Source of the DNA: Marinobacter sp. SS13-12
Lineage (GTDB): Bacteria > Pseudomonadota > Gammaproteobacteria > Pseudomonadales > Oleiphilaceae
DNA: 64,000 bases
Direction of reading: 5' to 3'
NCBI RefSeq assembly: GCF_030227115.1
Contig: NZ_JASSUA010000004.1
Span: forward strand, 233,152 to 297,151
A program made the translations under genes and the position numbers. The notes beneath the pieces are model-generated. The model was not told the DNA's origin. It saw only the letters and a list, made by a program, of their open reading frames with translations, and did no database searches. Shown here in pieces: positions 36,169 to 43,820 of the stretch (the first letter of the stretch is position 1; each line of letters starts with the position of its first letter).

Positions 36169-37146
36169 TCAGGGTGCCATTCCCGCCTCCGCAGCAAGTT
36201 CGCGAATTCGTTTCACAGCTTCAGGGCTTTGCTTCTCAGCAAGGTCCATTGCACCCTGAAACCAGGCCTTGTCTACCTGAGCCTGCTGCTTGTCGTTCAA
36301 CTCGGTAATAGTCACACCTTCCTTCTCAAGCGTGGATTCCTCCATGGCGACAATCTCATTGAATTTATCGACCGCTTCTGCCTCGTATTCTTCCGCCACT
36401 CTTGAAATCAGGTCGCGAGTTTCCTGATCAAGACTGTTCCATTTGTCCAGACCCATGAAAACCTCATGACCAACCTGCCCGAACGAAGGTCTCAGCATAT
36501 AGTCCGCCACCTCATACAGACGCAGCCCTACAGGGCCAACGGTTGGCCATGCTGCACCGTCGACAACCCCACGTTCGAGGGCCGGGTAAATTTCACTGGC
36601 AGATAACACAACGGGGGAGGCGCCAAGCGCTTCAATGACCGGGTGGTAAATAGGCGTGCCACGAATCCGACGACCCTTAAGGCCGTTGTCAGGATCAAGA
36701 GCTTCCCGGAGCATGATCGCATAGCCGTTCATGTCATAAAGTACAGCAATGAGTTTGAGACCACGTTCCTGATAACTCTCGTCCACATGGTCCCAAATGC
36801 CGGATTCCCTGAGCTTGTCAGGACCGCCAATCAGAGAGTCCAGAGACATGGCCACGGCGGTATCGTTGTAGTGATAGGCACCGTTGGTGAACAGCATGTC
36901 CATCAGTCCACGGGAAACCGGGTCCAGTTGTTCGAAGGGGGGGAAGGTTTCCGGCCCCGAGACCCGGGAGGTAATCTCGCCGTTTGACTCTTCTTCAAGG
37001 CGCTCCAGGAAGCCTCCGAGGATCTGGCCAACCGGTTCGTAGCTGTTATCCCAACTACTCAGTACCCGGAATTGCTCAGCAGCCAGTGCCTGACTGAGTG
37101 TCAGGCTCATCACCAGAGACATACATAATGCAAATTTACGACACAT
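36169..37146 (-). CDS. dctP: TRAP transporter substrate-binding protein (DctP)
   Basis: A 325-residue periplasmic protein; the ATG follows AAGGAG and opens a signal peptide (CRKFALCMSLVMSLTLSQALA). The region GRRIRGTPIYHPVIEALGASPV contains the Arg expected to bind the ligand carboxylate. First TRAP gene after the citryl-CoA-lyase-like gene, from which a 95-bp gap separates it. Organic-acid specificity is inferred from family only. Confidence 0.9.
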   Translation of the reverse strand: MCRKFALCMSLVMSLTLSQALAAEQFRVLSSWDNSYEPVGQILGGFLERLEEESNGEITSRVSGPETFPPFEQLDPVSRGLMDMLFTNGAYHYNDTAVAMSLDSLIGGPDKLRESGIWDHVDESYQERGLKLIAVLYDMNGYAIMLREALDPDNGLKGRRIRGTPIYHPVIEALGASPVVLSASEIYPALERGVVDGAAWPTVGPVGLRLYEVADYMLRPSFGQVGHEVFMGLDKWNSLDQETRDLISRVAEEYEAEAVDKFNEIVAMEESTLEKEGVTITELNDKQQAQVDKAWFQGAMDLAEKQSPEAVKRIRELAAEAGMAP

Positions 37147-37241
37147 ACTTTTCTCCTTCAGGGATTGGTCTTGTTCTACTTGTCGATACCCGAATTTTGA
37201 ACGACTTGCCGTGTTGCTTCGTTCGAGCAAGTAATCCACTA

Positions 37242-38018
37242 TTATTTTTTATACTGAACCGACTCCTCCGCAGCGTGGGCCATGTGAAAACCAATAGGTT
37301 TCGTTGATTCCTCGTATAGATGTGCCAGCAAACCTGCCGTTCGTGCCAGAATCGGAATTCCCTTGAGCGTTTGAACCGGAAAACCCAAATCCAGCAGCAC
37401 CGCAGGAATAGCAAAGGACACATTCATCACCAGGTGTTTGCCCCACACGGTGTCGACAGCTGACTGAAGAGCGCGCGTATAGCGACAATACTCACCCGAC
37501 ACGCCACGCTCCTCTGCCATTGACAGTAGGCGCTCACAACGGGGATCCAACGGTTTGTGTAAAGGGTGCCCGAATCCCGGAAAACGCTTACCTGCGGCCT
37601 TCACTGAAGCAGCCTGTTCCAGTGCCACCTGGCCTGGCTCGCCGCCATTGTTGCGCCACAGCTCAACGCCTTCCTGTAACACATGGCCTGCCGCTTCAGC
37701 CGTCCCGAGAACCGTACTCCCGCAGCCGAGAATTCCCGCCGCCACGGCACCCTGAAGCGCCTCCGGCGCCGCCGCAAAGGTCATTCGGCTTGCCAGGACA
37801 CTGGGCGTAAGTCCATGTTCGGCAATCGCAACCAGGGTGGCGTCCAGGAAATCCCGCTGGTCCGCTGTTGGCTGCTTACCGGTTAACATTAAAAAGTAGA
37901 ACTCGGTAAAAGAGATCTGCCCTATCAGGTTATCGCTCAAATTACGGCCACGAACCTGTATCGAAGCTGCGTCCGCCGTTGCAATCGAGGTCTGTCCCTC
38001 GGAGTGCCCAATTTTCAT
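37242..38018 (-). CDS. Short citrate-synthase-fold protein, citryl-CoA lyase-like
   Basis: A 258-residue citrate-synthase-family protein, far shorter than citrate synthase (about 380-430) but the size of citryl-CoA lyase and of the C-terminal lyase domain of ATP-citrate lyase. Likely catalytic histidines are H68 (AEHGLTPSVLASRMT) and H151 (FPGFGHPLHK). It probably cleaves or forms a citryl-CoA-like ester, giving acetyl-CoA (or another acyl-CoA) and a 2-oxo acid. Located between carboxyltransferase 2 (20 bp) and dctP. Reaction direction and substrate are inference. Confidence 0.8.
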   Translation of the reverse strand: MKIGHSEGQTSIATADAASIQVRGRNLSDNLIGQISFTEFYFLMLTGKQPTADQRDFLDATLVAIAEHGLTPSVLASRMTFAAAPEALQGAVAAGILGCGSTVLGTAEAAGHVLQEGVELWRNNGGEPGQVALEQAASVKAAGKRFPGFGHPLHKPLDPRCERLLSMAEERGVSGEYCRYTRALQSAVDTVWGKHLVMNVSFAIPAVLLDLGFPVQTLKGIPILARTAGLLAHLYEESTKPIGFHMAHAAEESVQYKK

Positions 38019-38037
38019 TGCATAACCTCTGATCGGT

Positions 38038-39507
38038 TCACGCCTGGGGCGATTTACTCATGGTTAATGAGAAATTCCGGCCTTTCTGAACAGACACAAA
38101 GCCCCTGTCTTTCAACCTCGACAAGCTGCCTACAAGCTCAACAATCGGTTGACGGGTACTGAGCCCTCCCGTTGCCGATGGGCGCGACCTCCGGGCAACC
38201 TCAACAGCCTGTTCATCTATAAACGCCCGAAGAATCAATTCTTCGTCGGTCAGACTCTCACCGTATTTGTGGCGCACTTCCGGCAACGTAAGCTCCGCGA
38301 ACTCAATTCGGGCAAGTTCCCTGGCACGGTTTCTGTTCAGAATCCTGTCTTTGACATCCGGGTCCATCACGTCCGGTGCTTCCTGGCCAAACTGCCCGAG
38401 GGCGTAGTAGATCGTTTCGTCAGTCACCTGCTCATATCGTGCGCCGGTCATAACGTTAATGGCCGCCTGGGTACCGACGAACTGGGACAAGGGTGTCACC
38501 ATGATCGGGTAACCAAAATCTGCCCTGACGCGGGCAGCCTCTTCCAGGGTCGCTTGCAGATGCCCAGACATACCAACTTTTTCAAGCTGGTATTTGAGAT
38601 TTGAAATCATGCCACCAGGAACCTGGTGGCTATAAAGACTCTGGTCGTACTCCAGCGGTGCACCAATCGCAAAACCATGACGTTTTGCGATACCCGTGAA
38701 ATGTTCCTGCACGGGCCTGAGCACATCCTCCGAAACCAGCGTGTCGTGCCCCAGTGCGCGGAGGTTGCCCGCCGTATTGAAAATCGATGGATTCGATGAG
38801 CCACTCGCCAGCGGAGGCACCGCGGTATGCACATGGGTAATGCCAAGCTTGACGGCTTCGATAACGTTCAGTGGCGCAAGCCCATTGTTGCAGTGCACGT
38901 GTAGTTCAAGAACGATGTCCCCAATCACAGACTGGATCTTTGGTAACAGCTCCCGAACCCGGTCGGGGGTCAGCAGGCCGCCAACGTCTTTGAAGCACAG
39001 CCTGTAGGGCTTAAGCTTCGCAGCAGCACGGGCACGCTTCACAAAATAGTCATCGGTATGTCGCGGCGATACCGAATAGATAATGTTAACAACTGAGTCC
39101 ATACCCATTCGCTTCAGTTCGTCGACTTCCTCGCGAAGTTCCACAAAGTTGTTCCATGGATTGGAAATCCTTGCGCAGGTTATCCCCTGATCAATGACTT
39201 TCTGGACCATGAGCTTTTTAACCGACTCAGGCACCTTGCCCAACCCGCCCTTGTAACCCGCGTGCAAACGGAGCGGCGTTTTCCTGGCGACAGCCGCACC
39301 CTGACGGAGCCATTCCCACGGATTCTCGTTGAGATCCCTGATCATCTTCTTTAACTGCACAATGGGGACAAAAAATTCCATGGCCTCAAAGCCTGCCTCG
39401 TCCATCTGCTCCAGGGCAGGAAGCATCATCTCGGTCGTCATGTTCAGGGCCCACAGGCTCTGCTGGCCATCACGCAGCGTTGTATCTATAAACCTGATCT
39501 GAGACAT
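38038..39507 (-). CDS. Divergent PycB/OadA-like biotin-dependent carboxyltransferase, paralogue 2
   Basis: A 489-residue carboxyltransferase closely similar to the one at 27245-28696 along its whole length. D13 (TTLRDGQQ), K173 (LCFKDVGG) and the H-x-H of ELHVHCNNG align at the same positions. It lacks a fused biotinyl domain and the membrane partners of oxaloacetate decarboxylase. GAGGAG precedes the chosen ATG. First gene of a long minus-strand run through the lyase, TRAP, SDR, accB, accC and MFS genes. It should transfer CO2 between carboxy-BCCP and an unknown acceptor. Confidence 0.83.
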   Translation of the reverse strand: MSQIRFIDTTLRDGQQSLWALNMTTEMMLPALEQMDEAGFEAMEFFVPIVQLKKMIRDLNENPWEWLRQGAAVARKTPLRLHAGYKGGLGKVPESVKKLMVQKVIDQGITCARISNPWNNFVELREEVDELKRMGMDSVVNIIYSVSPRHTDDYFVKRARAAAKLKPYRLCFKDVGGLLTPDRVRELLPKIQSVIGDIVLELHVHCNNGLAPLNVIEAVKLGITHVHTAVPPLASGSSNPSIFNTAGNLRALGHDTLVSEDVLRPVQEHFTGIAKRHGFAIGAPLEYDQSLYSHQVPGGMISNLKYQLEKVGMSGHLQATLEEAARVRADFGYPIMVTPLSQFVGTQAAINVMTGARYEQVTDETIYYALGQFGQEAPDVMDPDVKDRILNRNRARELARIEFAELTLPEVRHKYGESLTDEELILRAFIDEQAVEVARRSRPSATGGLSTRQPIVELVGSLSRLKDRGFVSVQKGRNFSLTMSKSPQA

Positions 39508-39615
39508 AAACTCCTCGCACCACTTAAGTCGCACTCACCCCTGCGCCTCGAAGATCACAGGGAGGTGAAGGCCCTCCAGAAAACGTTTCGGCCATCAATT
39601 ATTTATCAATTATCA

Positions 39616-39668
39616 AGATGGCTTCTCACATATGGTTACAAGCCTAGCATCAGGGAAAAACCTGTCAA
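39616..39668 (-). promoter_or_regulatory. Promoter and candidate operator for carboxyltransferase-2 operon
   Basis: Minus-strand TTGACA (39663-39668), 16 bp, TAGGCT (39641-39646, weak). AGA-TGGCT-TCT (39616-39626, plus reading) begins 14 bp past the -10 and continues CACATA. Back-to-back with the dienelactone hydrolase promoter; the two -35 boxes are 26 bp apart. Confidence 0.6.
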
Positions 39669-39694
39669 GCGCAAATACACCCTGCAGAAACCCA

Positions 39695-39748
39695 TTGACA
39701 AAACAACATTGGGCTTTCTATAGTTAAAATAACATCTCACTTAATAAT
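39695..39748 (+). promoter_or_regulatory. Promoter and candidate operator for dienelactone hydrolase
   Basis: Plus-strand TTGACA (39695-39700), 18 bp, TATAGT (39719-39724), then AAA-TAACA-TCT (39727-39737) continuing CACTTAATAAT. The operator sits directly at the expected transcription start, so binding would block it. The rest of the 319-bp gap (39508-39826) holds no gene. Confidence 0.65.
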
Positions 39749-39826
39749 AATTATTATGATTACGCAATGAATCCCTGAGCAGCTTCAACGAACCATACTG
39801 ATATCAACAATAAGAGGGTTCAGACG

Positions 39827-40510
39827 ATGGCCAGCTGGCTTAACCTGTCTGCCGATGATGGGCACGAATTTTCCGCTTATTACTCAGAATCAGCGTCTAC
39901 CCCCAGTAAGGGGCGGGTCGTTGTCGTCCAGGAAGTATTCGGAGTTAATCAGCACATTCGCGATGTGTGTGACCGGTTTTCACAGAATGGTTACGACGCG
40001 CTTGCCCCATCCCTTTTTGATCGACTGGAGCCAGGCGTCCAGCTGGGCTACTCGGCTGAGGACGTTGATAAAGGAAGGGACCTGCGTTCACGCCTGGACT
40101 GGAACGACGCACTCAACGACACACTGGCAAGCATTAGCTATCTCGCCCAGTCAGGCCCCGTGGCCGTTGTAGGTTTCTGTTACGGGGGAGCCATCGCCTG
40201 GCTGGCAGCCAGCACATCCCATGCCCGGATGGCAGTCTGTTACTACGGTTCCTACATCCACAAGTTCAGGGATCAGCACCCTCAATGCCCGGCTCTACTC
40301 CACTTCGGGGCACGTGATCCTATGATCCCTCGGGAGAACGTCGAAGACATCAGGGCCGAAAACACGGAGGCCAACCCTGATATCTGTATCTATCCCGACG
40401 CAGGACACGGATTCAACTGTGATTATCGGGACAGTTTTCATGGACCCAGCGCAGAGCTGGCGTGGCAACGCACCCTGGATTTTCTATCGCAGAACTTCAC
40501 CAGGGCCTGA
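39827..40510 (+). CDS. Dienelactone hydrolase family protein
   Basis: A 227-residue alpha/beta hydrolase of the carboxymethylenebutenolidase family, which opens dienelactones to maleylacetate in (chloro)catechol breakdown. The nucleophile is the Cys in VGFCYGGAIAW, with Asp in FGARDPMI and His in DAGHGFNCD completing the triad. No other ortho-cleavage gene is in the window, so its role may be accessory or with genes elsewhere. It carries the shared operator, tying it to the aromatic/acid island rather than to the nickel genes behind it. Confidence 0.88.
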   Translation: MASWLNLSADDGHEFSAYYSESASTPSKGRVVVVQEVFGVNQHIRDVCDRFSQNGYDALAPSLFDRLEPGVQLGYSAEDVDKGRDLRSRLDWNDALNDTLASISYLAQSGPVAVVGFCYGGAIAWLAASTSHARMAVCYYGSYIHKFRDQHPQCPALLHFGARDPMIPRENVEDIRAENTEANPDICIYPDAGHGFNCDYRDSFHGPSAELAWQRTLDFLSQNFTRA

Positions 40511-40524
40511 ACAGCCCGGGCTGA

Positions 40525-40537
40525 GGTATGTCATACC
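40525..40537. promoter_or_regulatory. nikR: Candidate NikR operator palindrome
   Basis: GGTATGTCATACC is a perfect 13-bp palindrome 27 bp before the nikR ATG. It contains both GTATG and TCATAC, the half-sites of the E. coli NikR operator, but without the usual 16-bp spacing between them. Possible autoregulatory site; tentative. Confidence 0.35.
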
Positions 40538-40563
40538 TGACGCCGGAGTATCAAGGAGTATAC

Positions 40564-41046
40564 ATGCAACGTTTCACGGTTTCACTTGACGACGATCTTG
40601 CAGAACTTTTTGACCAATTTCTCCATCGCTTCAGCTACAACAACCGCTCCGAGGCGATTCGGGATCTAATTCGGAAAAAACTTGAAACAGATGAGCTCGA
40701 GCACTCCCTGGATGGCCACTCTGTTGGCACGATTACCTATGTGTATAGCCATAAGGAACGTGAGCTGGCAACCCGATTGGCACGGATACAGCATCAACAC
40801 CACGACGTTTTGGTATCAACGCTGCAGGTCCACCTGGATCATGACCATTGCCTTGAAACGCTTGTAACCCGTGGCCCGACAAAGGAGCTAAGGGCGTTCA
40901 GCGAACACCTGATTGCAAAACCGGGCATTCGTCACGGTCAGATCTACCTTCTGCCAGTGGTTTATGAAGTGGCATCCCACAGTCACAACGGGTTATCCAC
41001 GTCCCATGAGCCACACCAGCACGTTCATACTCACCCGGCCACCTGA
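40564..41046 (+). CDS. nikR: NikR-like nickel-responsive ribbon-helix-helix regulator
   Basis: A 160-residue NikR homologue; ATG follows AAGGAG. The N-terminal RHH domain (QRFTVSLDDDLAELF...YNNRSEAIRDLIRKKL) is very close to E. coli NikR, and an ACT-like metal domain follows. Of the four E. coli nickel ligands, H76, H89 and C95 align with H77, H90 and C96, but H87 is replaced by Q88 (TLQVHLDHDHC). The protein ends in a His-rich tail (HSHNG...HEPHQHVHTH) longer than E. coli NikR by about 27 residues. It heads the nickel transport operon and should repress it when the metal is abundant. Confidence 0.9.
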   Translation: MQRFTVSLDDDLAELFDQFLHRFSYNNRSEAIRDLIRKKLETDELEHSLDGHSVGTITYVYSHKERELATRLARIQHQHHDVLVSTLQVHLDHDHCLETLVTRGPTKELRAFSEHLIAKPGIRHGQIYLLPVVYEVASHSHNGLSTSHEPHQHVHTHPAT

Positions 41047-41073
41047 ACTGGCCAAAGCGAAAAGGAATTACCG

Positions 41074-41862
41074 ATGTCAGCTAGTTTCCAGAAAGCAAGA
41101 AAGTACGCCCTTGTTGCAGGAGCCTGGTTATTCATTGTACCTGCCATTTCATCGGCCCATTTTCTGGAATTGATCCCTCAACACGCTGTGGTTTCAGAAC
41201 AGACTAGCCAGTCCATTAATCTCGATATTCAATTCACCCATCCGATGGCCAGTGGTCCCAGAATGGATATGGGCATGCCGGTTCGGTTTGGCGTGATGAC
41301 AAGGGGCGAACAGCAAGATCTTCTCGGCTCCCTGACCATTCATGAGGACGATGGAAAGCGACACTATTCAGCAAGCCAATCTGTCGCACGACCCGGCGAC
41401 CATGTTTTCTTCATTGAACCGGAGCCTTACTGGGAACCCTCAGAAGAAGTCATCATCGTTCATTACACCAAAGTCATCGTCAGTGCCTACGGTGGCAGCA
41501 GCGCCTGGGACCAGCTCGTCGGCATGCCGGTGGAAATCAAACCTATGACCCAACCCTATGGATTGTGGTCCGGAAATCTATTCAGGGGCGTGGTACTGAA
41601 AGATGGCGAGCCTGTGCCCGGAGCAACAGTAGAAGTTGAGTGGAGAAATGATGGTTCGGTAGCCATCCCTTCTGATGAGTTTGTAACCCAGACCATTAAG
41701 GCCGACCAGCAAGGAGTATTCAGCTACGCGATGCCCCGTGAGGGTTGGTGGGGGTTCGCTGCACTGCTAACGGCGGATAAGCCGATGAAAAATCCGGATG
41801 GCGAAACCGTGGATGTCGAAGAAGGTGGACTCATCTGGGTTTACGTTCAGGATATGGAGTAA
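41074..41862 (+). CDS. DUF4198-type periplasmic component of nickel ECF transporter (NikK-like)
   Basis: A 262-residue secreted protein: signal peptide with core YALVAGAWLFIVPAIS, cleaved before AHFLELIP, which leaves a histidine near the mature N-terminus. Two beta-rich domains follow. DUF4198 proteins commonly accompany NikM/NikQ/NikO transporters as auxiliary periplasmic subunits (NikK), thought to assist metal delivery. It is placed between nikR and the NikM-like gene. Confidence 0.75.
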   Translation: MSASFQKARKYALVAGAWLFIVPAISSAHFLELIPQHAVVSEQTSQSINLDIQFTHPMASGPRMDMGMPVRFGVMTRGEQQDLLGSLTIHEDDGKRHYSASQSVARPGDHVFFIEPEPYWEPSEEVIIVHYTKVIVSAYGGSSAWDQLVGMPVEIKPMTQPYGLWSGNLFRGVVLKDGEPVPGATVEVEWRNDGSVAIPSDEFVTQTIKADQQGVFSYAMPREGWWGFAALLTADKPMKNPDGETVDVEEGGLIWVYVQDME

Positions 41863-41870
41863 ACAGCCAC

Positions 41871-42491
41871 GTGGCTCATATACCGGAAGGCATTCTTTCT
41901 GAGCCAGTACTGATCGGTGGTGCTGTTCTGGGGGTCGCAATGCTGGGCTATGCTCTGAAGAGAATGCCGGCAGAAAGCATCCCCCAGACAGCTCTGCTTG
42001 CAGCTGCCCTATTTGTTTCTTCTTTGGTCAGTATCCCAGTGGGGGTCAGCAGTGTTCATCTGTTGCTGAACGGCCTGATGGGCATTGTTCTGGGTATCGT
42101 GGCGGTACCCGCCATACTGATTGCTCTCGTCCTTCAGGCGGTATTCTTTGGCTATGGAGGGCTGGTTGTCCTGGGCGTCAACCTGGTCAACCTGGCGCTG
42201 CCAGCGGTGTTGTGTGCGGTTGTCATACGCCCGCTGATTCATAACGCATCTCCCAGGAAATCTTTCTGGCTCGGCCTTCTCGCAGGCGGCCTTGGTGCCT
42301 GCATGACGGGCACTTTATTAACCGGCTCAATCATGCTCTCTGATCCAGGTCTGATTCCCGCAGCCAAGATCATCCTGTTAACGTTTGTTCCTTTGATGGC
42401 TATCGAGGGCGTAATTACGGGCTTCACGATTGGGTTTATCAAGCGTGTCGCACCGGAATTAATTCTGCCAAAGGAGGGCCGTCATGTTTAA
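41871..42491 (+). CDS. nikM: NikM/CbiM substrate-specific ECF transporter subunit
   Basis: A 206-residue integral membrane S-component with about six to seven helices. The N-terminus MAHIPEG matches the metal-chelating MHIPDG of CbiM/NikM, and SSVHLLLNGLMGIVLG supplies the conserved core His. The start is GTG. Its end overlaps the next gene by 8 bp. NikR control and the auxiliary genes favour nickel over cobalt. Confidence 0.88.
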   Translation: MAHIPEGILSEPVLIGGAVLGVAMLGYALKRMPAESIPQTALLAAALFVSSLVSIPVGVSSVHLLLNGLMGIVLGIVAVPAILIALVLQAVFFGYGGLVVLGVNLVNLALPAVLCAVVIRPLIHNASPRKSFWLGLLAGGLGACMTGTLLTGSIMLSDPGLIPAAKIILLTFVPLMAIEGVITGFTIGFIKRVAPELILPKEGRHV

Positions 42492-43059
42492 CAAAACTCT
42501 GCTGACAATTCTTGGTTTTCTGATTTTCCATGGGTCAGTACAGGCGCATCAACTTAAAGTGTTTGCTTACGCTGAACAGGATCGAATCACCGGAGAAGTA
42601 TACTTTGCTGGAGGTCAGAAGCTGAAAAATGCACGGGTTTCTCTGGCCAGCCTCAAAGGTGATGACGAGATCGCAAACACACGCACGGATACCGACGGCA
42701 GCTTCTCTTTTCCTGTTAATGTTCGGCAGGGCTACCGCATCAGTGCCAATTCGGGGGAGGGTCATGTTGCACATTGGGACGTCCAGATGTCCGAACTGAT
42801 TATGTCCGAATCAGAACCAGGCAGTCTGCAACCGTCAAACCCTGCTTCTCCCCCTCCAATGTGTGAACCACAGTCAGGCAAGTTGAAGACACTGATTGAA
42901 AGTGCCGTTTCCCGCCAGGTTGCTCCGCTGCGTGCGGAGCTGCAGGAGGTCCGGGATGAGCGGCAAATTCAGGACATACTCGGGGCTATTGGTTATATAG
43001 CAGGACTCGCCGGGCTCGGTATGCTCTGGTTTTCCAGGCGTCGGGGATCCAGGCTATGA
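42484..43059 (+). CDS. nikL: NikL/CbiL-like auxiliary membrane-anchored protein
   Basis: A 191-residue protein with a signal peptide ending HGSVQAHQLKVFAYAEQD, a carboxypeptidase-regulatory-like beta domain (ARVSLASLKGD...TDTDGSFSFPV), a Pro-rich linker with PPMCEP, a short coiled coil near 130-160 and one C-terminal helix. This order is that of NikL, which can be required with NikM for metal capture. The mature N-terminal His after the signal peptide is typical. Overlaps the neighbours by 8 and 4 bp. Confidence 0.78.
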   Translation: MFNKTLLTILGFLIFHGSVQAHQLKVFAYAEQDRITGEVYFAGGQKLKNARVSLASLKGDDEIANTRTDTDGSFSFPVNVRQGYRISANSGEGHVAHWDVQMSELIMSESEPGSLQPSNPASPPPMCEPQSGKLKTLIESAVSRQVAPLRAELQEVRDERQIQDILGAIGYIAGLAGLGMLWFSRRRGSRL

Positions 43060-43820
43060 CTGATGTCCTGTACTCTCAGACCGATCAAAGTGGTACTTCT
43101 CCGATCAATTATCTTGATCCCCGTACAAGACTGCTAACAGCGGTTTTGACCACAGTCACCCTGATCAGTATTGATAGTCTTGTCATACTCACCGGCGCCC
43201 TTGCGTTTGCAGCTGGAATCACGGCACTTGCAGGCCTCGGTGCATTCTCTGTGGTCCGTCGTTTAGTTCTGCTGGAAGGGTTCGTGATTGTCTTGCTGTT
43301 GGTTCTTCCTTTTACCACCACCGGGAAACCCTTATTCGAGCTCGGACCGGTTGCACCGTCAGGGGAGGGCCTTAAGCTTGCAGCGGTTATTGCCCTCAAA
43401 GTCAATACCATTACCTTGCTGAACCTTGCTTTGATTGGAACCCTGTCACCGCTGCAGGTTGGCAATGCACTCAGGCTGTTGAGAGTGCCCGGGAATCTGG
43501 TCCAGTTGTTGCTCATGTCGGTTCGGTATATCAGTGTACTGGAAAACGAATATGTCCGCATTCGTCGCGCCATGAAAGCAAGGGCGTTCGTCGCCAGATC
43601 CAATATCCACACCTGGCGCACTTTTGGCTGGCTGGTCGGCATGTTACTGGTAAGAAGTTTCGAGCGCTCGCGCAGAGTGAGCAACGCCATGAGGTGTCGC
43701 GGCTTCAACGGTTCCTTTACCTTTCATTCAGAGAGTCAATGGAGAATTCTTGACGGTATTACCCTCACACTAGTAACCGCTGCCTCCGTATGCCTGATAT
43801 TCCGGAGTTACATGACATGA
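43056..43820 (+). CDS. nikQ: ECF transporter transmembrane protein (NikQ/CbiQ)
   Basis: A 254-residue T-component with helices and the two coupling motifs near KARAFVARSNIHTWRTFGW and NAMRCRGFNG (variants of the A-R-G motifs). It opens with the CbiQ stretch INYLDPRTRLL. Connects the NikM S-component to the ATPase; overlaps both neighbours by 4-bp ATGA junctions. Confidence 0.88.
   Translation: MTDVLYSQTDQSGTSPINYLDPRTRLLTAVLTTVTLISIDSLVILTGALAFAAGITALAGLGAFSVVRRLVLLEGFVIVLLLVLPFTTTGKPLFELGPVAPSGEGLKLAAVIALKVNTITLLNLALIGTLSPLQVGNALRLLRVPGNLVQLLLMSVRYISVLENEYVRIRRAMKARAFVARSNIHTWRTFGWLVGMLLVRSFERSRRVSNAMRCRGFNGSFTFHSESQWRILDGITLTLVTAASVCLIFRSYMT

Noticed and set aside
27245..39507. Na+-pumping oxaloacetate decarboxylase
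   Set aside because: No OadB or OadG membrane subunit is present, the carboxyltransferases lack a fused biotin domain, and an ATP-dependent biotin carboxylase is encoded with them.
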